Assembly (NCBI GenBank): GCA_021495925.1 | Contig: JAKEKT010000030.1 | Span: 186,001 to 250,000, forward strand | From: Diplodia intermedia | Taxonomy: Eukaryota > Ascomycota > Dothideomycetes > Botryosphaeriales > Botryosphaeriaceae | Length of the DNA: 64,000 nucleotides | Reading direction: 5' to 3' | Part shown: piece after piece, positions 20,449 through 31,373 of the stretch | How positions within the stretch are numbered: the first letter of the stretch is position 1 | Layout: the number at the start of each line of letters is the position of its first letter | Translations under genes and position numbers: made by a program | The notes under the pieces: model-generated | Told to the model about the DNA's origin: nothing | Database searches by the model: none | The model's input: the letters and a program-made list of their open reading frames with translations, nothing else

Positions 20449-21902
20449 ATGCTCGCCGTGCTTCTTCTCGTCCTTGGGTAGGCATCCAGCCATATCACGC
20501 AAAAGGAAAAAAAAAATCACTGACCTCGCCATGTAGCGCCGCCATGTGGGCCAATGCGGCCTCCAACGCCATCACTGCCGGCAACTCTACGTCGTGCGAC
20601 TCCGTCCTCCACGGCTACCAGTGCTCCCCCGAGATTTCCCACTTCTGGGGCCAGTACTCGCCTTACTTTGAGGTCGAGTCTGACATCTCGGCCGACATTC
20701 CAGACCAGTGCAAGGTCACCTTCGCTCAGGTCCTGTCTCGTCACGGCGCACGCGACCCCACGTCCAGCAAGACGGAGGTGTACAACGCCACCATCCAGAA
20801 GATCCAGGAGAACTCGACCTCGTTCGAGGGCAATGTCGCCTTCTTGCAAAACGTCGAGTATACCCTCGGCGCCGACGAGCTCACTGCCTTTGGCGAGCAG
20901 GAGCTGTACAACTCTGGCATCAAGTTCTACCAGAGATACGCCTCCCTTGCCCGCTCCAACCACATGTTCGTCCGCGCTTCGGGCCAGTCTCGTGTTATTT
21001 CAAGTGGCAAGCACTTCACCGAAGGATTCCACGCCGCCATGCAACATGACAAGTCGAACCTCACTGGAGACTATCCCTACGACATGCTCATCATCAGTGA
21101 GGAGGAGACCATGAACAACTCCATGAGCCACGCCATCTGCACGAACTTCGAAAATGAGGACGACGACATCATCGACGCCCGTGGCCAGGCCCCATTCAAC
21201 GAAATCTGGCTGCCTCCCATCAGTAGTCGTATTAACGATCAGCTGCCCGGTGCGAACCTCTCGGATACCGAAGTCACGTACCTGATGGACCTGTGTCCTT
21301 ACTACACTGTCGCTGATCCCGAGGGCAAGCTGTCTGAGTTCTGCGACGTGTTCTTCGAGGATGAGTGGAAGCAGTACGACTACTACCAATCTCTGGGCAA
21401 GTACTACCACTACGGTGACGGCGATCCCCTCGGCCCCACTCAGGGCGTGGGATACGTCAACGAGCTCATTGCACGTTTGACCAACACGCCCGTCGAAGAC
21501 CACACGTCTACGAACAGCACCCTCGATTCGGATCCTGCGACCTTCCCTACCGGTCCGGGCCACGTCCTGTTCGCCGACTTCTCCCACGACAACGATATGA
21601 CGGCCATATTCTTCGCCCTTGGCCTGTACAACGACACCCAGCCCCTCAACAACACGCAGGTGCAGTCCGCCGAAGAGAGCGGCGGTTGGAGTTCTGCGTG
21701 GACGGTGCCGTTTGCTGCAAGGCTGTACGTGGAGAAGCTTGCTTGCAGCGGTGAGACGGACGAGTATGTGAGATTCCTCGTGAACGATCGGGTCATCCCG
21801 CTCAGCTGCGCCGATTCGGATGGAAAGTGCAAGCTGGATGCCTTCATCGACACCTTGGACTTTGCCCAGTCGGGCGGAAACTGGTCCGCTTGCTTTGACT
21901 AG
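20449..21902 (+). CDS. Phytase-like histidine acid phosphatase
   Basis: A 464-residue secretory-pathway phosphatase from exons 20449..20477 and 20537..21902. It is of the phytase A/histidine acid phosphatase group that releases phosphate from inositol hexakisphosphate and other esters. The N-terminus MLAVLLLVLGAAMWANA is hydrophobic. The catalytic motif LSRHGARDP (R78, H79) and the proton donor in ADFSHDNDM (H360, D361) are both intact. Paired cysteines (C30, C39, C68 and several C-terminal) fit the disulfide pattern of the family, and there are more than eight N-glycosylation sequons. The intron donor GTAGGC and acceptor ATGTAG join in frame. Oddly, the n-region lacks basic residues, and an in-frame upstream exon pair (20073..20148 + 20306..20477) would instead give a type II membrane protein of 537 residues. 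Two upstream CACGTG motifs fit control by phosphate starvation. Confidence 0.88.
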
Positions 21903-22410
21903 CCCTCCGACAGCGGTGAGGTAGATAAGATAGGAAATGAGATACCAACCATCTGCCGCGCTGGATTTGCCCCTCTAAGTGCCAAAGCTCTTGAATTATT
22001 CGAAAAGGAAGTGCAGAGTAATCATGAATTCGCGCCAAGGTTTCGAGACGTGTCCGAACGGTAACTCCATACGTAGGTTAGTCTTGATAACACGGTTGCC
22101 AAGGATGGCATGACGGCAGTTAGCGACGCTTTACGAGCAGGCGCTAGTGGCTCGTCAAGTAGCAACTCGGAACCCCACCTATCCAAAACATCACATCAGC
22201 CTTGGCGGCATGAGGCGTTCTACATGTACCGTCAACGGAAAAGCGCCGACGACCAAAGCGATTCATATGGGAAAGAAAAAAAATAGATAAAAGGATGACC
22301 GCCCCCCTTCCTTCTCGTGGCTGCAAGTCCCAGCTACCACGCGCAATTCCCAGGTCCTCATCACTCGAAAACCCATCTGCCCCACCTCTCCTTTCATCTC
22401 ACCGCCCACC
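21903..22410. other. Intergenic between phytase and SDR gene
   Basis: About 500 bp holding the phytase 3' region and the SDR promoter; a short A-run and TAGATAAAAGG lie near 22280. No gene seen. Confidence 0.5.
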
Positions 22411-23526
22411 ATGTCGTCCAAGAGCAGAGTCATGCTCACCGGGGCCTCGGGCTACATCGGCTCCGCCATCCTCCTCGCCCTGATCCGCGCCGGCCACACC
22501 GTCAACGTCGTCGTCCGCAGCGAAGCCAAGCAGTCGCAGGTCGCCGCCGCGCCCGCCCTGCTCGCGCTGCTCCGCGAGGTCCACGGCACCGCCGACGTCG
22601 ACGCCTTCTGCCGGTTCTTCATCGTGCCGGACCTCACGGTGCGGGGCTCGCTCGACGCGGCGGCGCGCGGGTGCGCGCGCGTCATCCACGCCGCGTCGCC
22701 GCTGCCGCACTTCGAGTGCAGCGGCGCGGCCGAGCAGCGGGCGCAGATCCTCGCGCCCGCCGTCGCGTGCACGCTGTCGGCGCTGGAGAGCGCGCGGGCG
22801 GCGGGCACGGTCGAGCGCGTCGTGTGCACGTCGTCGGTCGGCGCCTTCGCCGCGGCCGCGCTGCTGGGCACCGAGTACGCCGGCACCGACGAGGTGCGCG
22901 TCAACGAGGACAGCCTGCAGCCGCACGTCGAGCCGCCGTTCCCCGACGTGCTGACGGCGTACTGCGCGAGCAAGGCGACGGCGCTGCGCCGCAGCCTCGA
23001 GTGGATGGCCGCGGAACGCGCAAAGGGCCCCGTCGGGTTCGATCTCGTGGCGCTGGGCCCCGCGTATGTCGGCGGCCGGCATCCGTTCGCGGCGGGCACC
23101 AAGGATCTTTGGGGCTCGAGCAACTGGCGCTTCTTGCGGCTGATCACCGCTGCGGAGAAGGGGGAGGGGCCGAAGGAGGTGGCGTGCGGCGCGCATGTGG
23201 ACGATGTTGTGGACCTGCACCTGATGGCGCTGGATCGGGAGAAGGTGAAGACGAAGGGCGAGGGCGAGGAAGGCGCGGGGACGGAGCTATTCACCGTGGC
23301 GGTGGATATGCGGTGGGAGGATGTGACGGCGGCGACCAAGAAGCTCTTCCCGGACCAGGTCGAGAAGGGGGTGTTGCCGAATGCTGGGTATGTGGGCACG
23401 CATAGTCAGGTCAAGTTCTACAGCGAGAAGGTGGAGAAGGCGTTTGGGATCAAGCTGAAAGGCGTGGAGGCGATAGTGGAGAGCCTCGTGCCGCAGTACT
23501 TGGAGCTGTTGGAGAAAGAGAAGTAG
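22411..23526 (+). CDS. Extended short-chain dehydrogenase/reductase (NAD-dependent epimerase/ketoreductase type)
   Basis: Single-exon gene for 371 residues. It has a Rossmann fold with TGASGYIG at residues 10-17 (GxxGxxG), the basic residue at the end of strand 2 (VVVRSEAK) suggesting NADP(H) preference, HAASPLPHF after strand 4, CTSSVGAF with the active-site Ser/Thr, and the catalytic YCASK (Y184, K188). The C-terminal half carries substrate-domain features (GPAYVGGRHPF, CGAHVDDVVDLH). This pattern matches the dihydroflavonol reductase/Gre2-like group of NADPH-dependent carbonyl reductases, which act on aldehydes and ketones in the cytosol; the substrate is unknown. The ATG lies in a good context (CCACCATG) behind a pyrimidine-rich leader. 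Confidence 0.88.
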   Translation: MSSKSRVMLTGASGYIGSAILLALIRAGHTVNVVVRSEAKQSQVAAAPALLALLREVHGTADVDAFCRFFIVPDLTVRGSLDAAARGCARVIHAASPLPHFECSGAAEQRAQILAPAVACTLSALESARAAGTVERVVCTSSVGAFAAAALLGTEYAGTDEVRVNEDSLQPHVEPPFPDVLTAYCASKATALRRSLEWMAAERAKGPVGFDLVALGPAYVGGRHPFAAGTKDLWGSSNWRFLRLITAAEKGEGPKEVACGAHVDDVVDLHLMALDREKVKTKGEGEEGAGTELFTVAVDMRWEDVTAATKKLFPDQVEKGVLPNAGYVGTHSQVKFYSEKVEKAFGIKLKGVEAIVESLVPQYLELLEKEK

Positions 23527-24019
23527 GTGGTGGATTTGCAGGTTTGGCCGGGTCATGTCGGATAAAAATCCGCACAACGCGGTAAAGAATAGGACAGTGG
23601 AGCCGAAGGTTGCGAAGTCGAGTAACACTGCTTTAAGGAACAATTGGCATGCTGGACACTTTGGGGCACTTTGATCCTCACAGTGGAGCTTGACGGCCCG
23701 GCGTATCGACACTGTTTTACTCGATTTGTGAAACACGACAGGTACCATCCGATTTTTGGGGGTTCCGGAACGCTGGTGGGCCCATGGAAACTGCACATCG
23801 CCGATAGCTGGAGGTGATCGCGGCCTGGATCAGTCGACCCGCGGCCCGGGGAGGCAAGAGCGCATCCATGCGGAAAAGCGCCAAGGGTGTGTTGTTGGCG
23901 GGTGTGGGGCATGGCCGGCGATCAGGCTACAACTCATCGTTGCCAGGCCTACTTTCCTCTTGAGTCAAGCCCGCAACAGTACAGTCCGCACCTCCCCCGT
24001 CCGCTCTGCGAATGCCACC
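23527..24019. other. Intergenic upstream of HET remnant
   Basis: About 490 bp. The downstream frame stays open up to 23756 here, but the sequence shows none of the motifs of an N-terminal HET domain, so I do not count it as coding. Confidence 0.5.
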
Positions 24020-25147
24020 ATGAAGGGCCGCCTGTCGAGGACGTCGTCTACGTGCAGCGTCGCCCGCCCAGAGTCGTCCTCGTCGTCGCACCCGTCCGAG
24101 GCGGACTCGCTCGCCGCCCTGCTCTCGCGCCCGCCGCAGCTCCAGCGAGAGCGCGACCCGCTAGAAGTGGCCTGGCACTCGACCGTGACCACCTACTCCA
24201 AGCTCACCAGCGGCCTGCCCACCACCGCCACCCAGACCCTGCCCGCCGCCCCGCCCGCAGACCGCCTGGTCGCCCTGGCCGAACCCGCAGAATGCTTGTC
24301 CAGAAGAAGACCGGAAGCTCGACTGCAAAAACCGCCGCCGTCGCCCGCGGCCTCGCACTCTTCCTGCGCCGGCCTCTGGCCGTCCCTGCTGCCTGCCAGC
24401 CTGCTCTGGTTCGTGGTGTACGGAAAACGCCAGCTGCCCGCCGGCACCGTGCCGTCCTGGTCGTGGGCCTCCATCTCCGGCGGCTACGTCTCGTGGGACG
24501 CGCTTTGGCCGCGAAGCGAGGTGCCATGGCCGCTCGGCCAGGCGCCTGAGAAGGCGGCAGCACTTGCTCACGATGCCCACCAACAGCGCGGCTTCCCGCG
24601 CCTCGACGGCAAGCTGCGGATCCTGCAGGCCCGCTGCCGGTCCAATGAGGACGACGGTGATGGTAGGAACGTCGGCCTTTCCAAGGGCGTCATCACGCTG
24701 CGCTGCACCCTCTGCCCCGTCCTGGCCGTTGCCGACATGCGCGATTGCGACCGCAACATGACGGGCGGCCGCGTCTTCCAGGGCTGCATCATCGCCGACG
24801 CCCGGGCACGCAAGGCGGTCCGCGGCGGGCTCGAGCTGCCCGACCGCGACTGGGTGACGACGCAGCTGCGCGTGTGGGAGGACCTCGGCTGGCGGAACGA
24901 CCAGCTGAAGCTGCTGTTCGACCTGAGGCTTGAGCCCGCCGAGTTCGCCGCCGTCAAGTACGAGGTGCTGTACTGCGTCAAGTTCTACGAGTACGCTCCC
25001 AGCTCCGTCTCCTGGGGCCATCACGACGGCCTGCTGGTGAGGCGGAGGGCGGGCTCGACCAACGACGAGTACGAGCGCGTGGGCTTGTGGAAGTGCACCC
25101 GAAACTCCATGTTCGATGACAAATACCAGGTCATCAACCTGGTCTGA
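24020..25147 (+). CDS. HET-protein C-terminal-like ORF lacking the HET domain (probable remnant)
   Basis: An open frame of 375 codons that matches only the C-terminal part of heterokaryon-incompatibility (HET-domain) proteins. Signatures are LEVAWHSTVTTYSKLTSGLP, DRLVALAEPAE, SCAGLWPSLLPASLLWFVV, PSWSWASISGGYVSW and a final GHHDGLLVRRR. The HET domain that normally precedes the W..TV..YS..LT block is absent; residues 1-45 are Ser/Arg-rich and unrelated. Between DRLVALAE and AGLW the expected 'VQKKTGS' stretch appears in another frame (around 24293-24345), suggesting two compensating frameshifts. I read it as a decayed or truncated HET gene, though a short expressed protein is possible. Full HET proteins trigger cell death in non-self recognition; this one lacks the effector part. 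Confidence 0.5.
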   Translation: MKGRLSRTSSTCSVARPESSSSSHPSEADSLAALLSRPPQLQRERDPLEVAWHSTVTTYSKLTSGLPTTATQTLPAAPPADRLVALAEPAECLSRRRPEARLQKPPPSPAASHSSCAGLWPSLLPASLLWFVVYGKRQLPAGTVPSWSWASISGGYVSWDALWPRSEVPWPLGQAPEKAAALAHDAHQQRGFPRLDGKLRILQARCRSNEDDGDGRNVGLSKGVITLRCTLCPVLAVADMRDCDRNMTGGRVFQGCIIADARARKAVRGGLELPDRDWVTTQLRVWEDLGWRNDQLKLLFDLRLEPAEFAAVKYEVLYCVKFYEYAPSSVSWGHHDGLLVRRRAGSTNDEYERVGLWKCTRNSMFDDKYQVINLV

Positions 25148-25328
25148 GGAAGTAAAACTCTTGAGAAAAGGACGAAACAAAACGACCAGTGATCTGTAGT
25201 ATCTCGCACGCACATTTATCAGACAAATTTGACTTCACGGTAAGTCACTGCCCAATTGAAGATACAAAGCTAACCTTCCATCAGCCACAACGGCCTCTCG
25301 GATCTGTCAAACAAACCATGATCCCCTC

Positions 25329-26174
25329 TCATTTAATATCGGCACTTTTCACGATCGTCCCGAAAGCATCTCCCAGCTCAGCAAGGACCCACTGCAGCGC
25401 ATGACACATTAGCCTTTGCTCATCCACCAAGGAATCAATTCGCATCAACGATGAGATATCGCAGCACGTCCCAAGCAGGAAGCGTAAAAAAAGAACAAAA
25501 AAATAGAAAAGCGCATAATCCGAAAACAGCCATATACAACACAGAATCAAAAACTGCACCATGGAAACCAAAACATAGAAGGAACAAATCCAAAGGAGAA
25601 AAAGCAAGCAAGAAACAAAAAAAAAAGCACCCTCAAAGCTCACCTTCGTAACCTCGTCCCCGCTCCCGCCGGGAATGTCCCGATCCCCCACGGCGTCCTC
25701 GACGACGACGACCTGCAAGCCCCTCTGATGCGCCTCCCTCGCCGTGGTGCTCACGCAAACATGCGCCATGTACCCGACCAGCACGACCTTGGCCTTCCCC
25801 GTCGACCGGACGAAGTCGGCCAGCGCCGTCTCGGCGAAGGCGCCCGGGAACCTCTTGCCGACGACGACCTCGCGCCCGCCGCTCTCGGCCGTGGTGCGCG
25901 GCGCCAGCTCCTCGAACTCGTCGGCCAGCGGCGTGCCGGGCGTGAAGACGGGCGCGCCGGCGGGGACGACGTGCGTGACGTGCGCGACGTGCCCGTCGGC
26001 GGCGCGGTAGCGGGCGAGCAGGGCGGCGATGGCGGCGCGCGAGGTGGCGAGCGAGCGCACGGCGAGCGCGCCCGAGGCGTACTCGTTCTGGGCGTCGATG
26101 ATGACGAGGATGGAGTCGGTCGGGCTGGCGGCCGTGGAAGGGATGCCGGCGAGGGTGCGGAAGGATTTGGCCAT
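25329..26174 (-). CDS. Isochorismatase-like cysteine hydrolase
   Basis: A 197-residue enzyme from complement(join(25329..25391,25644..26174)). The catalytic triad of the family is visible: D27 in LVIIDAQNEY, K107 in VGKRFPGAF, and C140 in MAHVCVSTTAREA, the last preceded by the conserved nonproline cis-peptide region (VGYMAHV). The C-terminal segment GLQVVVVEDAVGDRDIP is typical. The terminal exon (WVLAELGDAFGTIVKSADIK) is joined through a 252-bp intron (GTGAGC...GCTAAT...CTGCAG), long for this genome and markedly A-rich on the plus strand. Family members hydrolyse isochorismate, nicotinamide or other amides; the substrate here is unknown. The start ATG directly follows an A-rich leader. Confidence 0.85.
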   Translation of the reverse strand: MAKSFRTLAGIPSTAASPTDSILVIIDAQNEYASGALAVRSLATSRAAIAALLARYRAADGHVAHVTHVVPAGAPVFTPGTPLADEFEELAPRTTAESGGREVVVGKRFPGAFAETALADFVRSTGKAKVVLVGYMAHVCVSTTAREAHQRGLQVVVVEDAVGDRDIPGGSGDEVTKVSFEGAFFFVSCLLFLLWICSFYVLVSMVQFLILCCIWLFSDYALFYFFVLFLRFLLGTCCDISSLMRIDSLVDEQRLMCHALQWVLAELGDAFGTIVKSADIK

Positions 26175-27371
26175 CTTTTTTTTTTCTCTTTCTTTTCGAT
26201 GATTGTTTATTTGGTATGGGATTAGACTTTTGTCGTTTGTGATAGAAGAGGACAGGAGTGGTGTTGGTGGAGAGCCTACGAGCTTTAATCGAGTTGTAAC
26301 GAGGAACGAAAGGGTCGGGAGAGGAGACTCATTTGTTGGGGGTTGTGATGAGTATTTGAATTGGTTTTTGTTTTCCTTTCGGGGCTTTCTTTTGTATGTG
26401 GTCATGCGTTACCAGCACGCCAGGGTCCCGCACTTAGTGCTAGTATATGGAAGTCCAAGACCCTAGTCGAGTATAGCATAGCGTAGCTCGCGGTGGAAGA
26501 CGGTCGCGGCGCCGTTGGTTTCTTGTTCTTCCATCTTACCCCGCTGCGGGGCTAATAATATCATTGTCGGGGTACCTAGCTCCGGTCATGTAGGGCACGT
26601 CATAAAATCAATCTCATCATCGCTACTTGAGCAATCGCGCCTCGGCTCGACCGGTTACCTTATCAGAAAGCTTGAGCTCAATGGCTGGTGGCGTCAGAGT
26701 TGACTTGGATGAGATGATTCTCTGCTCGAGTAATGCCAACCGTGTCCGAAGGCAAGTGACAGCGAGTCGACGAATCAAACGCATTTGCGCCCCCGAGACT
26801 AGTGCAACCGACGGTACTTCGCGGCGTGTGGGCTGAAGCGCGCAAGCCATCGAGCAGCACACTATCAGTATGGAGGGTTGCAATTGTGTGTGTGTGTGTG
26901 TGTGCGGCGGCCCCGTGTCCGGCGTTCGTTCAAGGGCTGATGGAAGGCGAGGATTGGAACGAGGACTACTTGCAACATGTTATGCCTATATGAGTCCACT
27001 GCCGAAAGACGATTTCGTCTCGTTGTTGCTATCAATAATGTATAAGACTACGGGGAGGAGGAGGACCCCATTCTTGTTTTCGTGATTCGTCTTCTAAAGC
27101 AAATTTGCCGTTTTCAAGTGCATCTTTGAACAGAGGGCGGAAGGAAGAAATTGAGCAGATGCGAATAAGCAATAGAGTTGGGAATCCTTAGGGGGGAATT
27201 AGAAGAGCAACAAGGTGTGTCGAACGGGGGTTGTAGAGAAAAGGAAAAGGGACGACCATCCAGTCTGTTCATACAATTGCCGTCGCTCCACTGCCTGCAA
27301 CACCAACGCTTCACAAATTGTACTTTTTTTGCCTGCGAACTTGAAGACGAACTCCGTGGCTTCAAGAGAGC
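26175..27371. other. Intergenic with a (TG)10 microsatellite
   Basis: About 1.2 kb between the isochorismatase-like gene start and the 3' end of the OSBP gene. It contains a (TG)10 repeat; short ORFs are not supported. Confidence 0.5.
26885..26904 (+). repeat. (TG)10 dinucleotide microsatellite
   Basis: Twenty bases of uninterrupted TG repeat in an intergenic region, likely polymorphic. Confidence 0.9.
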
Positions 27372-30300
27372 TCAGAAAATGTCTTCGCAACCCTCCCAAC
27401 CGCTCTCCCCGTTGGCAACCCTATCCCTCATCTTCCAGTATTCACCATTGAACTTCCAGTACTCCTCGCCAGTCGTCTCGTCTTTGGCCCTGTAGAACCA
27501 CTGCGGCTCAAACTCCTCGCCTGCTGCCTCGCGTGCTCTACGCGTCGCACGCTGTTTCTCTTCCACGCGGTTCTTCTCCGTAGCAGCGAGATCGTATTCG
27601 CCATCCTCCATGGCACGCTGGTCCGGCCTCAGACGCGTATCGGTTGGGGCAAGGATTGGCTTAAGGCGATCCGAAAGATCATTGAGTGTAAGTACGAAGG
27701 GAGTGAGGTTGAAAGGAATGCCGGTCGGGCGTTCATGGCACTGCCAGACAAGAGTAGCCTGCTTGTCCTTCTGACCGACGTTGTCGCCGTCTTCGTAGCC
27801 AGGTGTAAGGCGAGCATAAATCTTGTCGTTCCAGCGACCGCCGATGCTCCAACGCGTCTGCCCATCGGCGCCAACGACCTTTCCAGCGCATTGATAGGCA
27901 GACGAAGCTTTCCAGCCGCGAGGCTTGAAGTCGAGGAGACAAACCTCACCAGTCGTGTGGTTCTTGATCTCCATTAAGCCATAATTGTCCACGGTAGGGT
28001 TACCAGTGATGATTCCAATGACGGAGGATGTGACCTTCTTCCACGTGTACAGCTCTTCGCCACCGGAGGCGGGGCGCAAGCGCAGGAACCAGGTGCCAAG
28101 GGGGTTGATATCGAAGGATTTGCCATAGAACTTAGACTTGACAGCCGATTCACCCTGGGAAAAGATTAGACAAACTCAAATATGGCGAAACGGAACTCAT
28201 CGCTTACGTAGTAATCCCACTTGGCCGACTCTCCCCACGCGGCGCCAATCGGTGGGTGATGGCTGACCTGCTCAACGAAGAAGCGGAAACCCTTGTCCGG
28301 GCGGCAGTACTCGAAAGTCTCTCCCAATAGCGGATTGAATGGCTTGGCAACGCGGCCAATGGTCGAGGCATACTCACTTGCCGCAAATGCGGCAACGTAG
28401 ACCATGCGTTCGCAGGAGTCTAGGCGCTCGGCGGCAATATCAAGCAAATCAACATACTCCATATCTTCAGCGACACGCTGCAGCAGGGAAGTTGGCTCAT
28501 TGAATGACACAGGCAAAGTCATCTTCGTCATGTCCTTGCCAATCATAGATTTCAGGATGCCCTGCCAGCTGTTAGCAACGTTCCAAGGACATGTAACGAG
28601 CACGTACCCATAGCGAAATCTTTGGTCGATCGTCGTCATCCAGCTTAAGACGGGTGCGCACAGGGTCTTCGTAGCCCTTGAAGGATGGTGCGATTTCGGC
28701 CGCTTTGGCTTCCCGGAGGTCCATAGCCGGAGGCTTCTCATCGCTTTCGTAAGGCGGCGGCGATGTCACGGGCAGTGATTCCACAACCTCCACCTCACCT
28801 TCCTGAATGGCGTCGAAGAACTCCTCGTCATCCGACTCCGAGTCTGAGAGGTCAGCGAGCTCAGCCAGATTCGGCCGGTTTGTGACACTGTTGTTGCGGC
28901 TGCGTGGAGCCTTCTCATCATCCAAAGGCTCCTCAACTTCGGCAATTGCCTCCGTTTCAGCAAGAGCACCCTTGATCTTGGAGGTTTCTCCCGTTTGAAG
29001 TCCTTGCAGCGCATCCCGAAGCGCCTTCTTCGTCCGTTTGCGCTTGTCCTCAGACTCTCCGATCCTGTTCTCGAGCTCCTCTTGCTCCCTTGCTACCTTT
29101 GCCATACTTTCCTCCCACATGCGACGGACGTTGGCCTCTCTGTCAAGCCTGTACTGCCAGTATGCATCTCTATCCCGCGCAATACGGAACAAATCACCAA
29201 CAAGGCCCTTGAGACTGCTGACAGCCCCTTCGTAGGACGAGAAGGCCTGAGCTACAACAGGATCGGAAATTTCCATCGAAGGGTTCTTGGCCTTTTCTGC
29301 CTGCAATGCTCCAGACACTTGGGCAAGGAGGTCCAGCTGCAGCTTGACCGACTGAGCAGTGATGTTGAAGGCGTCTTTGCTAACAGGCTTCGCTTGGTCG
29401 CTGCTCACATCATCGCCATAGTCATCATCGTCGTCCAGGTCGCCTCCGATTGATTTGCCAGTGCGGCTTTCAAATCGGCTAACTTCCTCTCCACCCAAGC
29501 TGGCATCATAGGTGCTGTTGCCAAGTTCATCGTCCTCTGCAGTGCTTGGTCCAGTGCGCGAGCCGGTTTGTGGCACACCCAATGCTCCGCTGCTGACCGG
29601 GCTGAGCACTGAGTTCCTACCGTTCGGCCTCGAACTCACAGTGCTGATTGCGTCGCTCTCCTTGGAAGCCTGTTCGTTCTTCGCTTGGCGAAGCGCTTCG
29701 GTCTCACGAGTCTGCCGCTTCTCCTCCTCGCGCGCTTCGTCCTTGCTCCATTGGATTGCGTTGTTCAGCGCCCAAAACCATCGCTTGGCCTCGACCTGGT
29801 GGTTCGCCTTCAAATGATATTTGACGGAGGACTTGCCGTGGATCTCGAAACGGAGCTTGTCCTGTGGATCCATGTGGAGTTTGGCGATCCTCATATTGAT
29901 AGCCCCGCGGCACGCAGATCCAATGTCGTCTACAAATGATCAGTCGTGCATTTGCACATATTGACAATTTGGGCAAGCTTACCTTGGTGTTTGTAGTAGC
30001 TCAGAACCCCGTCTTCAAGAACGAACCACCGCAGCTTGTAGCCACCGGTGTAATTGGTCCACTTCTTCAGATAGCCCTTCATCTCGCGACTTTCCTTGGA
30101 GCCCAGTGCAACCTCGGCCGAAGCGGGCCCAGCGGCCTGGGCAGCGGAACCTAAGATTGTCTTCTCCTGGATGCCACGCTGAGCAGCAGCTGCGGCAGGG
30201 GACTTCTTCAAGATTGCCTTGGTCTTATCGTCTTTCGTTACCTCATGAGGAAGCTTGCCTTTCCGATCTCGTCGGAAAGGGTCAGCGCCATTCAGGAGGA

Positions 30301-31373
30301 GGAGCTGGCATAGCTGAGTATCCCTCTTCCTGGCTGCCTCGTGAAGCAAGGTACCTCCTGTCTCGATAGTGGAAGGGTCTGTCGCGAGTTCCGGGCCGTT
30401 GACATCCAAAGTAGTTTGCACACGAGCATCTGTCAGCACAGCCTCCAAAGACTTGTAGTCTCCCTGCAACGACAGTTCCTGGATTTTCTTGACATGGGTG
30501 TCAATGAAAATCGACCGCGTCAACTGTAGCTGTTGGAAAATGTCGGGCGTGCGCGCCAGATCGAGCGGGGTTTGACCATGGTAGTTTGCCAGAGAGTCGT
30601 TGATACCGCTCTGCTCCAGCAACATCTTGACAATCGGCGCACGACCTAGTTGAGCGGCTAGATGGAGCGGCGTGTTGCCATCCCTGTCCCTTCCGTTCAA
30701 ATCAATCCCGGCGCCGACGCTGGAAAGAACGAATTCAATGACAGGCAGCTCGGCGCATTGGATCGCAAGGTGCAGTATTGTAGTGCCCTCCAGCCGTGCC
30801 GTGGATAGGGACGCTACCGACGAAGTACTTTGCCTTGCGCCGGCCTGCGTGGAGCCCTCTTCCCTTATCGCTTTGGAAATCGCGGCAGTGTCACCGTTGC
30901 GGAGGGCCTCGAAGATGCGGAACAGGCGGACAGACTGCTCAATGGAAGCGCCTTTGGCGGTCGGGGAAGACGGCGAGTGCGCGGCGTACGGGGGCGACAG
31001 CACCTCGGAGGAGGTCGCATTGGAATTGGACATGGTGGTGGACAGGTGCGGGCGATGGCGGGGGGCCTGGATACTCGAGCGCGAGGCGTGCACCGAGGAG
31101 GCGGGAGGCGAGGTAATTGAGGTCTGCGACGAGGCAGGGTTGGAGGCTTGGTCGTCGTTGTCGGAGGTTACTTGAGCATCCTGCTTGGAGGAGACGCGGT
31201 GCAGAAGCGACCGCACCGAGGACTTGTTCCTCTTGTGTTGTTGGACGCTAGAGCTGAGTGATGTCAGACGTCAGCGGCTGCGGGCGGCAGTGCTCGGGGC
31301 TTGGGGAGGGCGTGGCCGCGCGGTTGTTGCACCGCACGCTGCCACAATGGCTGGGCGGACGTTACCTCTCCAT
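27372..31373 (-). CDS. osh1: Osh1-type oxysterol-binding protein (ankyrin-PH-FFAT-ORD)
   Basis: A 1245-residue lipid-transfer protein from complement(join(27372..28154,28208..28561,28608..29929,29983..31253,31366..31373)). Order: Ser-rich N-terminus, ankyrin repeats (about 155-375, e.g. TTILHLAIQ, NTPLHLAAQLG, TLLHEAARKRD), PH domain (KGYLKKWTNYTGGYKLRWF, about 392-490), coiled/charged linker, a strong FFAT motif DEEFFDAIQEG near 795-805 (ER VAP binding), and the OSBP-related domain with EQVSHHPP at 964-971. The domain set equals yeast Osh1/Swh1, which moves sterol and PI4P between ER and Golgi or vacuole contact sites. The first exon is only 8 nt (ATGGAGAG); it was chosen because it completes MESSSVQQHKRNKSSVRSLL in frame across a good donor and CTGAC/CTCAG acceptor. 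It shares a direction with the Atp12 gene, 576 bp upstream. Confidence 0.93.

Noticed and set aside
22411..26174. Secondary-metabolite cluster (SDR, isochorismatase-like, HET remnant)
   Set aside because: No backbone synthase, terpene cyclase or cluster regulator is nearby; adjacency alone is weak.
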